NCBI RefSeq assembly: GCF_000227135.1
Contig: NC_018259.1
Location: 231,140-295,139 of the forward strand
Direction: 5' to 3'
Source: Leishmania donovani
Taxonomy: Eukaryota > Euglenozoa > Kinetoplastea > Trypanosomatida > Trypanosomatidae
DNA: 64,000 nt
Both the position numbers and the translations under genes were made by a program. Shown piece after piece: positions 51,701 through 62,083 of this stretch; the stretch's first letter is position 1, and each line of letters begins with the position of its first letter. Under the pieces are notes generated by a model. The model did not search any database. It was not told where the DNA came from and saw only the letters and a list, made by a program, of their open reading frames with translations.

Positions 51701-52130
51701 GGGCGCACCGGACGGCTCGCTGAGGGACGCGACGGCCCGCTTCGGCGTGCCGACCAAGTCCTTGGCGCGCCGCTACAAGGTGGACATCCTGCACGGCTTG
51801 GCGTGCCAGCACGGCGGCGGCATCACGCATGGCGATGCGAAGCCGTACAACATCTTCCTTGGGGCGGACCGCATGTGAAAGGGGTCCGGCGTCGGCTCCA
51901 CAGTTTCAGAGGCGGCGGACTTGGCACAGTGAAGCGGCACGCTGGAGTTCCGCGGAACGGCCGTGTACCAATCTCCTGAGGCCGAAACCAGCCATCCTCT
52001 CACCGCAGCGTTTGAAATTTACTCCCATCGGCATATCTTTCCTGGAGATGCAGGCGGCTCGCCTGCCGTAGCGTTCGAGGACTTCCAAGCTGCGTGCCAG
52101 GCACCAGGGGATTGCGTGGTGGTGCGTTAG
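48782..52130 (+). pseudogene. Decayed receptor-type protein with cyclase-like and kinase-like remnants
   Basis: About 3.3 kb of GC-rich, codon-like DNA without one long frame. Coding-like pieces appear in order on the + strand with stops and frameshifts between them. Near the start, 49060-49270 reads FTTGLGVCFMGPSGFLPSYI and SKVILIGHN. About 49738-49800 encodes a hydrophobic segment GWYAYFSVQVLVWVI, a probable membrane span. About 50270-50640 resembles a class III nucleotide cyclase homology domain (RSDYAVITFNA, then after a frameshift QHAKRSCDFAIAVQ and FLFGTWVSETGCKSCVVFG). About 51580-51990 is a kinase remnant with catalytic loop HGDAKPYNIFLG (near 51828) and GTAVYQSPEA (near 51956). In-frame stops lie for example at 51483-51485 and 51876-51878, and the final frame ends at 52130. 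No splice or read-through can restore a single protein simply, so I call it a pseudogene of a membrane receptor kinase with a cyclase-like domain. Confidence 0.7.
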
Positions 52131-53660
52131 GTGGCCTTTCTGCGTGTGGTGGGGATCGGCGAGGTCGAGCCGATGATGGTCCGTGACCTCCCCTCTGGTG
52201 CGGAGGAGTTCGCGCAGGCGTGTCGTGCGCAACCTCCTCTCCTTTTCACTTTCTGTTCGGGTATTTCCTTGCGAGGGCGAAGTAGGTGTGGGGTGGAAGC
52301 CGGTGTACGGTGGATGGAATTGGCTTGGGGATGGGGAGGCGGCACCAAGGCTGTGCACGTTGTGCTGTCCTTGCCATCGAGCGTGTTGTTCGGTGTGCAC
52401 GTGTCCTCCTGTTTTGCGTATATCTCAACCACGACGCCGCCACCCTCCCTTCCACTTGTCTCCTCTCCCGCCGCCCTCCCTCCCTTTTGTATCTCACGTC
52501 GGAAGAGCACATCACCCGCTGGCGTAGGCTCACTCCTTTTTGTTTGGTTGCTTCTTACCAAGGTGAGATGTCGGTCCTCCCAGCCCCATTCTGCCTCTCA
52601 CCATGTATGATTGCATCTAAAGTCCAACAGACAAGTGGAAAAGCAAGGCAAGGGTCATCACCACGCTACAAGCGTGACGGCGAACACAAATGCGCAACCC
52701 ACCATCGTGCTGTTATTCTTGTGCGTGGGGTTCTGGAGGGGGGAGGGAGGGACTTGTGAGTTCGTGCTACTGCAACCTCCTCGCTCCCGCTTTCCTGTAT
52801 GCGCACGTCCAGCAGCTCAACCGATTTTCCGTGTTTTCCTCTGGAAGCCACGTCTCTCTCTCTCTCCCTTTAGTCGACCAGCAACGAATACAAGCCGAAT
52901 CATCGCACCAGCCACATCAGCTAGAGGCAATCCGGAGTGGACAGGTAGTGAAAAAAAAAAAAAGAAACGGCCGACGCCGCGTTGCCGCAGATCCCGTGTG
53001 CGCGTGTGTGGGACGGCTGCGACTGACTCGCCCAGCATGGTTTGAGATACAACAGTGTGGAGAAGAAGGCGGAGGGGCGAGGGAAGAATGGGGGTTTCCA
53101 CCACTGCGTGTGTGTGTGTGGGTGGGTGGGTGGGCGTGCACGCGCTCTACTGACGCCGTCTCTACCGTCTTCCTTCCTCTTTGCGCTGCGTTCACGCTCA
53201 GGCCATGGAAGAAGTGAGCCTGCGAAGGCGGCTTTAAGCCGGCTTGAGCTTGCGTCTCTCTTTGCCACTCGCTGTCAATCTCTGCCTTTTCTCCCCTGCG
53301 GCTTTTCTTCTGTGCGGTCTTCGTTGAATCCAGCCTGGCAGTCGTCGCTCCCGGCTGCTTTGTGCGTCGGTTTCGCTCTTCCAGACGCTGGCGCCGAGGC
53401 ATGCTCTACACCCCTCCCTTCCCAACAGCTCCCGATTCACACAGATACACTGCCACACCCTCACACTCTTCCAGACGAGCAGAGGGACACACTTGGAGAC
53501 TGTCGAGATCAGGTAGGAGCCGCAGTCGCCTTCCGCTTGCGAATTTTCAAACACCGCTCCCTTTTTCGGCCCTCATCACTCTCTCGGTGTTTTGGTTTGC
53601 GGTGTGGCATCACCATCCGTGCACAGCTGTGAGGCCAGTGCGTTCGATGCGCAACTTGCG
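52131..53660. other. Intergenic region
   Basis: Pyrimidine-rich, low-complexity DNA following the pseudogene. No gene is seen. Confidence 0.55.
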
Positions 53661-53712
53661 CCCTCTCCCACTCTCTCTCGCCGCGACCCTTTTTCGTTCC
53701 TGGACCCTCTAG
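53661..53712 (+). promoter_or_regulatory. Candidate spliced-leader acceptor before 53793
   Basis: CT-rich tract ending in CCTCTAG with AG at 53711-53712. The 80-base leader that would follow contains three ATGs (53746, 53762, 53783) out of frame with 53793. Confidence 0.45.
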
Positions 53713-53792
53713 ACCCTCCCTTTGCGCGTCTGTCTGTGTGTGTGCATGTGTGTGCACGCGCATGTGTGGGGTTGGACGCAATATGCTCCGTC

Positions 53793-56700
53793 ATGCGGGC
53801 CAGTTCTCACGGATGGAGGCTGGGGTGTGCTTATTCGGGGGCAGCGGCACGAATGCTATCCACGCACACTTGCCATCAACTCGCCGCATTATCTTTTCTG
53901 CTGCGAGACCCTCGACAGTTCCCGGTGGTGATCGTGACAGGACGCTCTATGAGCGCTTTCACAACTCTCTATCGCCTTCTCCCGACTGCTGCATACATGA
54001 TGTACAACACGGAAGCTAGGCTCGACGGATGCACCGCGTTCATCAGGGCCGACTATCCAGATGTGCCGCGTCCGTCGTCGGTGCGTTTGGTCCCACACAC
54101 TTCAGCACTCCTGGGCCCGGAGCTGTGCGAAAAGAGTGGCGCTTACGTGGACGTCATGCAAGCAGCTGCAGAGACGGTCGGTGCCGCAGAGGTGGCGCCT
54201 TCGTTGAATGTTGACGATGGGGTCGCCGCCGAGTTCTGTGGAGGCGGGAGCATCACTCCAGGTGAGCAGGACGAGGAGCTGCGACAAAGCATTACCTCCT
54301 CCTTTAATGAGCAGTTCATCGCTTCCATCGAGGATGAGTGCGGCCCGCCATCCGCGCATCGGTCCTTCAGAGAGACAGCGCCGGTGCAGCCCGCGGGAAA
54401 GCTAGAGGCACGGCGGCGGGGCCGCGAATTCTTGCACCACAGCAAGCTTCACCGTGTCGGCAGTGGCTCAGTCGTCTCTCATCACAACATGCATCACGAG
54501 GCAGTGCAGCACGGCATTCATTGGGTGGTGCCACGGTGGCTCATCGACTGTAAAGTGGATCTTCGAAAAGCGATGTACGCATGGCGCAGTTTGTTGAGTC
54601 AGTCACGCCCCGGCGAGGTCGTTTCTCTTGTACTGTTCGTCAACGTGGATGTCGTGGACCTCACCTCCCTCATAGGGCATTCTGGTCTTCGCGACGCGCG
54701 GGGGTGGCCACGTTTGAAAAGCAACGCGGTCCAGTATGAAAAACTGTGCCGAGCCTCACCTCCACCTGAGGGCTGCGCAGCTTGCGCAGCCCTCAAGTTG
54801 CCTCTCCGCGCTCCTTCGCAGCTGCGGGCAGCTCTGCTTTCTCTGGAAGCGAACGCAACCGCCGTCGCCGAATCCTCCTCCGGCTGCGCGCCATCGGCTG
54901 AAGTGGTGGGTGCAAGAACACCTGCGCAAAGCATAGGCGCGCAGAGCGGTGCCTCAGCTGGCCTGCCGCCGCGAAGAGGGAGCTTAGAGGTTCCTATTGT
55001 GAATTGCTGGGCTAAGGCATCCGCGATGGAGATAGAGCACGCAAAACATGCACACCGACTTACGGTAGACGCTTTCAGACATCTGTTTTCCGTGTTCGAC
55101 GTGCACCATCCGATGCACCGGCGTCGCCTGCGTGGCCAGCGTTCCATGCACGAGAGCCTTCAGCGGATTCCAGATCCGCTCCAGAAGTGGCAGTGGGTGT
55201 TGCAGAAGGACAGCACTCCGTACCCCGTGCCACTGTCTGATGCAACGCTGTCTCGTGTGTTGCCTTACGTGCTGGTAAAGGACGCGAAGGAGCAGCGCCG
55301 GCAGCACCAGCGGGCGCTCCGACGCAATGTGGTCGATGCGGCAACGTTGCAGAGCCTGAATTCCCGGGGTCTCTCCGCGGCCGTCTTCACTGCGGGCAGT
55401 GCCCGGGCTGGCGCCCCGTTTCCAAACCCGAGGTACTTCACCACCCTTGTGTCCGATGCGGGGTCGCTGCTCGTACGTGATGGGTGTCTCTCGGACCTCT
55501 TTGTGATGGAGTTTCAGCCAACGCTGCTAGAAGCGGAGTTGAGCTCTCATTACTGGCGGTCGGTGCGGGAAAAAGCTCTTGGCGGGATTACAGGCTTGTC
55601 ACTGAGGCAGTATCGCGCCCTCCTGGAGCTTCTGTCAGCGGCTGAGAAGCTTGTGGCCGCAGAAATGCCCCCCGCTTCCCTGACTCGCGATGTTTTGAAG
55701 AATGCGGTGCGCTTTCTCTACACGTGCGGGCGCGGCCGTGGCCTTCTGGCATGGCCGCTCGCAGATCCGGCGGAGGGTTATCATCGCCTTCGGGTAGCCT
55801 TCACCTTGAGCTATGAGTTCTACGCAGACCCTCTTGTTTTTTCGTGGCGCTTTCGAGGTGCGCCACGAGCAGGTTGCGTGGGGGAGGCGCAGATACGCCA
55901 CCTTGCATCTGGCGCTGGCGTAGCCTCGTACCACGCTGCTGCTGCCGCTGGATCTGGGAGTGCTGAATCACAGTGTATTATAGAGACACTGAAAGATGCT
56001 ATTAGCTACATACTCGCGACCATGAGGAGGCTCGGCTGGGTCTTGGTCTGGCAAGAAGATCATCATCGCTGGCCAACCGCAGTGCCACCGCCGCACATGC
56101 ACCACCCCCACATCAACGCTACGCGCTCTGCTTTTCCGCTGAGCAGATGTACCGGGCCGGCGCTGCAGGAACGGATTGCCGCGTCGCTGGAGAGGTGGCG
56201 CCACGAACAGCTGCGGTTCAACAACAAGAGATATGACGCTGACGTGTCGGCTGGGGCGTTGAAGACGCCCTCGTCTCACCAAACGGTTGAGTCGACGAGG
56301 GCAGCGGCTGCAGACGCGGCCACAGCGTCGCCGTACACGAGCCTCGATGTGTGGCAGGCCGCTCTCATCCCTGAAGACGCTGGCGTTTACCTGTGGGAAG
56401 GGCAAACGGTGTTTCTCGATGAAGGTTGCCCGGGTGTCATCGTCGAATTCCGACCACCGCCGGCGGAGCTGTTCACGCCGATCGAGCAGCACCCGACGGA
56501 GGCGAAGCGCGCGTACTGGCGTGCGCAGCAGGAGCTGCACGCCGACTTCATCCGCTTTTATCGCTGGCGCCGCGACTGTTTTGCCGCGGCAAACCCGCGG
56601 CAAGTCAGGGCCGCCTTCACCAGCCTCCCGCATTACGTACGAGCACGGGAAATGACGCACTTTCCTGTGGTGGAGCTGCTGCACGCATCCCCAGATGGTA

Positions 56701-57248
56701 AGCGACCGCTTGTGCAAGTGCTGCCGATACGCGCAATGCAGTACCACGTGGCGTATCCGCGCGTGTGCGCCGTGAGTGGTGCGGAGCAGAAGAGCTGGCA
56801 CGAAGCGCAAGGCCGGCCGGCGCCTTCCAAGGATGAATTGCGAGACGTGGTGTGGAGGCTATCCACCACAGACGTGGACAACCGCTCTGCGTCGCAGGTG
56901 ACGCTGTTGCGGCTTCCACTCTCGCCGTTTCGCATTGAGGCGGCCGCGTTGCCTTTTGTGTCTCGTGTGATGGAGCTCTCCAGGCGCCCTGTTGGCCATC
57001 GCACGCAACGCGCTCTGTGGCACGCGACAACTACGAAGAAAAGGCAAGCGCTCTTTCAGCGTTTGAATGTGGAGTGGGCCAGCTGTCATGGAAAAACCGT
57101 CGTTCACGACAGGTTGTCTACTCCGCAGCTGCGGGCGGTGAAAGAACGTGCGCACATTAACTGGAGGTTGGTACCCGCGTCGCGCCATTCCTCGGCAGCA
57201 CTCTATTTTGCCTTCTTCACCGCTCATCGCGACACTGTGCTGCCCTGA
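53793..57248 (+). CDS. Large hypothetical protein, possible BRCT-like N-terminal segment
   Basis: An 1151-residue protein with convincing coding character but no secure family. Near the N-terminus LDGCTAFIRADYPDVPRPSS and, after an acidic Ser-rich insertion, HGIHWVVPRWLIDCKV look like the first and last parts of a BRCT domain (the W..DC motif in a late helix). If so it may bind phosphopeptides in a nuclear or DNA-related role, but this is weak. The central and C-terminal parts contain apparently structured blocks (YHRLRVAFTLSYEFYADPL, DFIRFYRWRRDCFAAANPR, REMTHFPVVELLHA) that I cannot assign. The start is uncertain. The frame is open upstream to a TTG at 53592, ATG 53793 is the first, and later ATGs at the MLSTHTCH and MSAFTTLYR positions are alternatives. 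The N-terminal 40 residues are Arg/Ser/Ala-rich and could mimic a mitochondrial presequence. Confidence 0.72.
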   Translation: MRASSHGWRLGCAYSGAAARMLSTHTCHQLAALSFLLRDPRQFPVVIVTGRSMSAFTTLYRLLPTAAYMMYNTEARLDGCTAFIRADYPDVPRPSSVRLVPHTSALLGPELCEKSGAYVDVMQAAAETVGAAEVAPSLNVDDGVAAEFCGGGSITPGEQDEELRQSITSSFNEQFIASIEDECGPPSAHRSFRETAPVQPAGKLEARRRGREFLHHSKLHRVGSGSVVSHHNMHHEAVQHGIHWVVPRWLIDCKVDLRKAMYAWRSLLSQSRPGEVVSLVLFVNVDVVDLTSLIGHSGLRDARGWPRLKSNAVQYEKLCRASPPPEGCAACAALKLPLRAPSQLRAALLSLEANATAVAESSSGCAPSAEVVGARTPAQSIGAQSGASAGLPPRRGSLEVPIVNCWAKASAMEIEHAKHAHRLTVDAFRHLFSVFDVHHPMHRRRLRGQRSMHESLQRIPDPLQKWQWVLQKDSTPYPVPLSDATLSRVLPYVLVKDAKEQRRQHQRALRRNVVDAATLQSLNSRGLSAAVFTAGSARAGAPFPNPRYFTTLVSDAGSLLVRDGCLSDLFVMEFQPTLLEAELSSHYWRSVREKALGGITGLSLRQYRALLELLSAAEKLVAAEMPPASLTRDVLKNAVRFLYTCGRGRGLLAWPLADPAEGYHRLRVAFTLSYEFYADPLVFSWRFRGAPRAGCVGEAQIRHLASGAGVASYHAAAAAGSGSAESQCIIETLKDAISYILATMRRLGWVLVWQEDHHRWPTAVPPPHMHHPHINATRSAFPLSRCTGPALQERIAASLERWRHEQLRFNNKRYDADVSAGALKTPSSHQTVESTRAAAADAATASPYTSLDVWQAALIPEDAGVYLWEGQTVFLDEGCPGVIVEFRPPPAELFTPIEQHPTEAKRAYWRAQQELHADFIRFYRWRRDCFAAANPRQVRAAFTSLPHYVRAREMTHFPVVELLHASPDGKRPLVQVLPIRAMQYHVAYPRVCAVSGAEQKSWHEAQGRPAPSKDELRDVVWRLSTTDVDNRSASQVTLLRLPLSPFRIEAAALPFVSRVMELSRRPVGHRTQRALWHATTTKKRQALFQRLNVEWASCHGKTVVHDRLSTPQLRAVKERAHINWRLVPASRHSSAALYFAFFTAHRDTVLP

Positions 57249-58278
57249 AAGCAGAGGAAGCGCTGACGGACGATGAGACACTGCTGAGCCGCTAGCGTGA
57301 GCCCGCCCGTTGTCGACTTGCCCCTTGTTTTCGCTCCATCGTCGATCGGTTTTCCGCCGTGCGACAGCCGTGTGTCTCATGCGCTATTTTTTACCGCCTT
57401 CTTCACTGTATCGCCTTAACCTTCACCCTCTCCGCCGCTCGGAGGTGACTGCCGCGACTGTGGTGTGCAGGCACTGCGTGTCCTTGCTCATTTATTCGTT
57501 TTCCATCGATTGCTCCTGCTTGTTATCTCTGCTAGGTTGCTCCACTTCATCTACACAAGGACGCATGAATCCGCACCCTCCCTCTGAACCCCCATCCCCC
57601 GTGCTCACAACAATACACACACACACAAAGCGGTGAGGCTGCGGAAAAGCCGCCCTCCCCCCCCCCCTCCCGTCCTCCCTGGTGCTGGCGCTGGTGCTGC
57701 GAGGGATGGGGAGAGGGAGAGAGGAAAAAAAAGGAGCTTTGGGACGCGTTAGCGTGCACGCCACCCTCGCGCTCTGCCGCTCTCTTGCAACAGTGTGATG
57801 ATACCCCTCCCCCCTCCCTGCCTCCACGGCCGCGATCCTACTCTTTCTCTAGCGTTCTTGTGCTTCTTGTAAGGGTGCTGTGTGGGCGCTGTAGTGCTCG
57901 GGAACGCCGACGACGGAGGAGGCGAGGGGGAGGGAAACCAAACGAACGGATAATGTGGCGGATGTGCCAGGAGACGCGTGGGGCGAATTCGAGGTGGAAA
58001 TAGGGCTGCGAGGCACAGTTCACTCTTGTTCTTGCTCCATGAAATGACGCAGGCGCCTCCTTCCCCTCTCCATTCACCACCGCTACCGCGACAGCTGCTT
58101 ATCCTCTGCCTTGGTGCACATATATGTTGCTCGTATCTCTCTCGCTATCTTTATCCTCTCCTCGTTTCTCATGATTTCTTCTTCTCCGCTCCTGTGTGCT
58201 TTACGGCGTCATCCATCGACACACGATCGCTGCTGCAAACGAGAAAGCGGTTCTCACGGCGCCTCGTTACACACATTG

Positions 58279-58302
58279 ACACACACACACACACACACAC
58301 AC
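58279..58302. repeat. AC dinucleotide run
   Basis: About twelve AC units. Confidence 0.9.
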
Positions 58303-59623
58303 GAAAGCAGAGACTCTCTGGCTCTTGCCATTCCCCTTGCTTTCCTCATTTTCTCTGTGTGTGCCTACCACGAAAGGTGCGGACGCGTCTCTTGTCTCTT
58401 TGTTAGCCTCTCTGTCTCCCTTGTTGCTGCTGGACCGACCCGCGCCTTCTTTCTTTTTTTTTTTGTCTCCTTCCTTTTTCATCGCACCCCCTCGTGTGTG
58501 CGCGCGTCGCTGCCGTTGTTGACTGTGAGTGTAGGTGTGTTTGCGACACAGGTAGTCGCGAGGAAAATTCAGCAAGAGAAACCTAGCAAGACACCAAGAT
58601 CACGTGGTATTGATCATCTTGTTTCTGGTGTGTGTCTTTGAGCACCACAAAAAGGGAAGGCTGAGCGAAGGAAGCCTGAACCGAGGCGTGGGTCTCTACG
58701 CAAAGCAGCAAGGCAGCACACCGCGTGGTGGTGGCAGGAAAAAGACGATATATACAGCAACCCCTCCTCTCTTTCGCATCTTACTGTTTCTTGCCGTGAG
58801 CTCCGACAACGTTTTTTTGCCCGTTTTTGTTCACTTGTGTTTATCTCCTGTCCCTCTGGTGCTGTCAAAGGCATTCATTGCGTCTTGATGCTGGTGGTGT
58901 TGCGAGAAGGTCTTGATCCACATACGCAGGCGCGAACCCGAATACACAACCCCCTCCCCCCACGCGCGCGTAAATACCTACCTTCACCACTGTACCCATA
59001 CACACGCACAAAGGTGTAACGCGTGCTCTCTCAAGACACTCCTTCCTGCTGTTCCTCTGTCACTCCCGCTGTTACATCTTTGCCTTTCCCTGTAGAAAAC
59101 CTCGTTGGTGTTTCTTTTTTTGTTGTTGTTTGCTTCTCTCCTGCCTTGCATGTTGTCCTCTATCGTTGAAGGTGCGTTGTCATCTCCACTGCTGTTTCTT
59201 TCTTTTCCGTTTTTCTTTTTTTGTCTTTCGCTAGTCCTGTGCTGTTCACACGTGTACCTTCGCGCTCTTCTTGTTTCGGCGTCTCTCACACCTTTTTGCT
59301 GTTGTTGATGTATGTTTAGTGTGTGCGCGTGCGCTATCTTTTTCTGTAGATTTACTGAGTTTTGTTTCTGTGCCTTTTTTTTTCGGGCTTTGTGATTTCT
59401 GTAGTGGCGTTGGGGTTTCTTCTTCGTCTGTGGATTTACTCCAGCTCGAACTTTCTATTGCGTTTTTTTTCTAGCGCGCGCGTGTGCTTGTGTGGGTGTA
59501 TCTGCCTCCCGCCCTTTCTCTTACCAACACCCTCTGCCCTTCTTTCTCACCCTCTCTTGCACGTTCTTTGTGCCTGAGTTGCATAAAACCTCGGCCCGTG
59601 CTTGTTTTGCCCACCCTTCATCT

Positions 59624-59641
59624 TGTGTGTGTGTGTGTGTG
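59624..59641. repeat. TG dinucleotide run followed by T tract
   Basis: About nine TG units followed closely by a run of T. Confidence 0.9.
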
Positions 59642-61933
59642 TTTTATGTTTTTTTTTTTTTGCTCCTTTCGTCACCGCTCTTGGATTCCAAGCTGTCTCT
59701 TATCATTCTCCTTTATTTATCAATCTCATACACCCTCACTCCTCTTCCTCTCACCAAAAGAAAACAAAAGAAAAAGGGGGCGCACACGGCTTCCTCTGCC
59801 CTCCTTCCCCCCTCCCCACCGATTTCACCATATCTTTTTGTTGTTGCTGCTGCTGCTGCGGTTGTTGCTGTTTTTGTTGTGTGTGTGCTCTTCATTTGTG
59901 TGGGTTTGACCACCCTACCGCGCTTCATCTTTGGCGCCCTCGTCTCACTGCTGCTGAAAGACACTGTGGTGCGCTTTAGCTCAGCAACGCGATCGTTTAA
60001 GGTGGGAAAAGGTGTTTTACGGCTCTCTTACTCATCTTTTTCTCCGCCTATATCATCTGTGTGTGCATGTGCGTGACCGGTGACTGCGCATAATATTTGC
60101 TGATTCAACAGCAGCAGCTTTTTCTTGCTGTTTTCGTGCTTGCGTTCGCTCTCCTTCCTGCATTCTCCTTTTTCGGCCTCCTCCCCAACCATTTCCACTG
60201 AATTCACACTTCAACCCTTTGGGCGTAGTCAGCTCTTCTTTTCGTTTGCGCCTGCACGCCCTTTATCTTACTTGACTCTCCGTGCTTCTTTCCCCTCTCC
60301 CCACCCACCCCATCCTTCTTCTGCCCCTCGTTTTCGAGGGTGCGTGCCTCTGTTGCGTGCCCTCTTTTTGTTTTATGCGCCCTTCTGCTTATATATACGT
60401 ACATACGTCTTTGTTTGTGCACACAAGTTTTCGTGTTTTTTTTTTTCGCCTCTGTCTCTCTCTGCGTGGGTGTGGGTGTTCATGTGTCTTCGCCTTTGTT
60501 TGGTTTCACCTTTTTCTTTGCCTTTCTCGTTTTTCTCGTTGAGCGCTTTTGGTTTACGCGCGTGCGCTTTATTTCCTCATCATTTCTCTTTTACTTGCCC
60601 CCCCCCCTCTTGTTTTTTTTTTCGGCTGCGTGCTGCTTGTTCCTCGAGGTCTGTGTCTGTGTCTGTGGCTCGTGTGTGTGCGTGTGCGTGTATTCGTCCC
60701 TCCGCACTAGAAAAAAAAAGGAGAGTCAACGAACACATTTTTTTTTGCTCGCCTCTGACACTTTCTTCTCCATCCTCCTCGTCTTGTGTTCTTTCTCTCT
60801 TGTCTGCTTTCTAGATCGTACCGTGTGAGGTGCGGTCACACTGCTGAGTGTTGGTGTCTGCGTTGCCTGTCCGGGTGTTTGCGAGCCTACCCCCACCCAT
60901 CTGCATACAACAGCGGCAAACAACATATACACACGAAAAAAGAACTGACTTCACTACCCACTCGTACTTCTCACACGCAGGCACCGTGCACGAGCAGACG
61001 CCAGTTTTATTGTTCCTGTATTCCTTTCTGTCTTCCAACTCGATCGACTCGTTCGAGCCTGCAGGTCCTCGCTCACCTGTCCTTTCTCTTCTGCCCTTCC
61101 CCATCACCTCTCCTTCGTCCTTTCTTCCTTTCCCGTCACCTGGTGCCGTGTCTGTCGGCGTGTTCGCGTTTGCGTCTAGTGTTCCCTTCTTGTTTTATTA
61201 TTATTATTGTTGCGGTGCGTTTTTGCTTTTTCCTTCGTGTGGTTTCTCCTGTGTGTGTGTGGGGTGGGTGGGTGTTGCCTGCGCCCGCTGAGGGGCCCCC
61301 ACCCGCGTATGAAAAGGCGTCCAGAGCTGGTTGTCTCGTTCTCTCTTCGCACCCTTCCCGCTCATCCTTATTTTTCGTTTTCTTTTGTTTTTGTCGACGA
61401 CCATCCCCATACATGCCCAATACTTGTGCTAACCTTCATCTCTAGCGTTACTTTCACCCTTTCCCCTCCCTTCCTCCATACCCCATCCCCTTCTCCACCG
61501 ATTCACGCACGCGTACCTGTACTCCCTCCTGTTTCTGTTTTGGCTTTGGTTATGTTCGGTGCTGTTGCTGCTTTTCGTCTGTTTTTTTTTTTTGTTTCTT
61601 CTATTCCGCCTTTGCGCTCCCTCTCACTCACTCTGTCTTTCTCTCCCCCACCACGCCACACCGCACCGGGCGTTGTGCGCAAGAAACGAAAGGACGGCAA
61701 GCGAGGCATAGTCGCGCGTTGCACTGCTTGACGTCCCTTTTCGCTCTTTTTGCCTTCCTTCCCTTCCTCCGTCTTCATTTTTTTTCTCTGCTTGTTTGCT
61801 CATTGGGGTAATCGGTTTGCGAAGCATTTCCAGCACGCGGGCTCTCTGGTGTGTTGTTGCCTCTCACGAGAACAACATACGTGCAAGCCTCCACGCGCAT
61901 AGTGGCGAGCCACAGGGTCATGCAAACGCACGC

Positions 61934-61951
61934 GCTTTCTCTCTTACTTAG
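61934..61951 (+). promoter_or_regulatory. Candidate spliced-leader acceptor before the membrane sensor gene
   Basis: Short CT tract ending in ACTTAG with AG at 61950-61951. It is weaker than the other acceptors, and later AGs exist before 62084. Confidence 0.3.
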
Positions 61952-62083
61952 TGTCTCAATAGGCTCTCAGCACGTACACCAGTGCAAGGAACAGCGGGTT
62001 GCGGAGCACCACTGCTAGCACAGATTCAGCGTCGACGGGAAAGCGCACTGCTTCCGCACACTCCACCGCACCTCAGCGCAGCA

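Larger units (their letters stand above)
57249..61930. other. Long pyrimidine-rich intergenic region
   Basis: About 4.7 kb with T runs and CA/TG runs (58279-58302, 59624-59641) and a CTG/TTG-rich stretch near 59838-59880. Long frames here (for example 59492-60076) are made of Phe/Leu/Ser/Cys from low-complexity DNA. I see no gene, RNA gene or element. Confidence 0.55.

Noticed and set aside
59492..60076. 194-codon frame with many hydrophobic residues suggesting membrane spans
   Set aside because: The translation is Phe/Leu/Ser/Cys from T/C-rich low-complexity DNA, and neighbouring frames give similar sequences.
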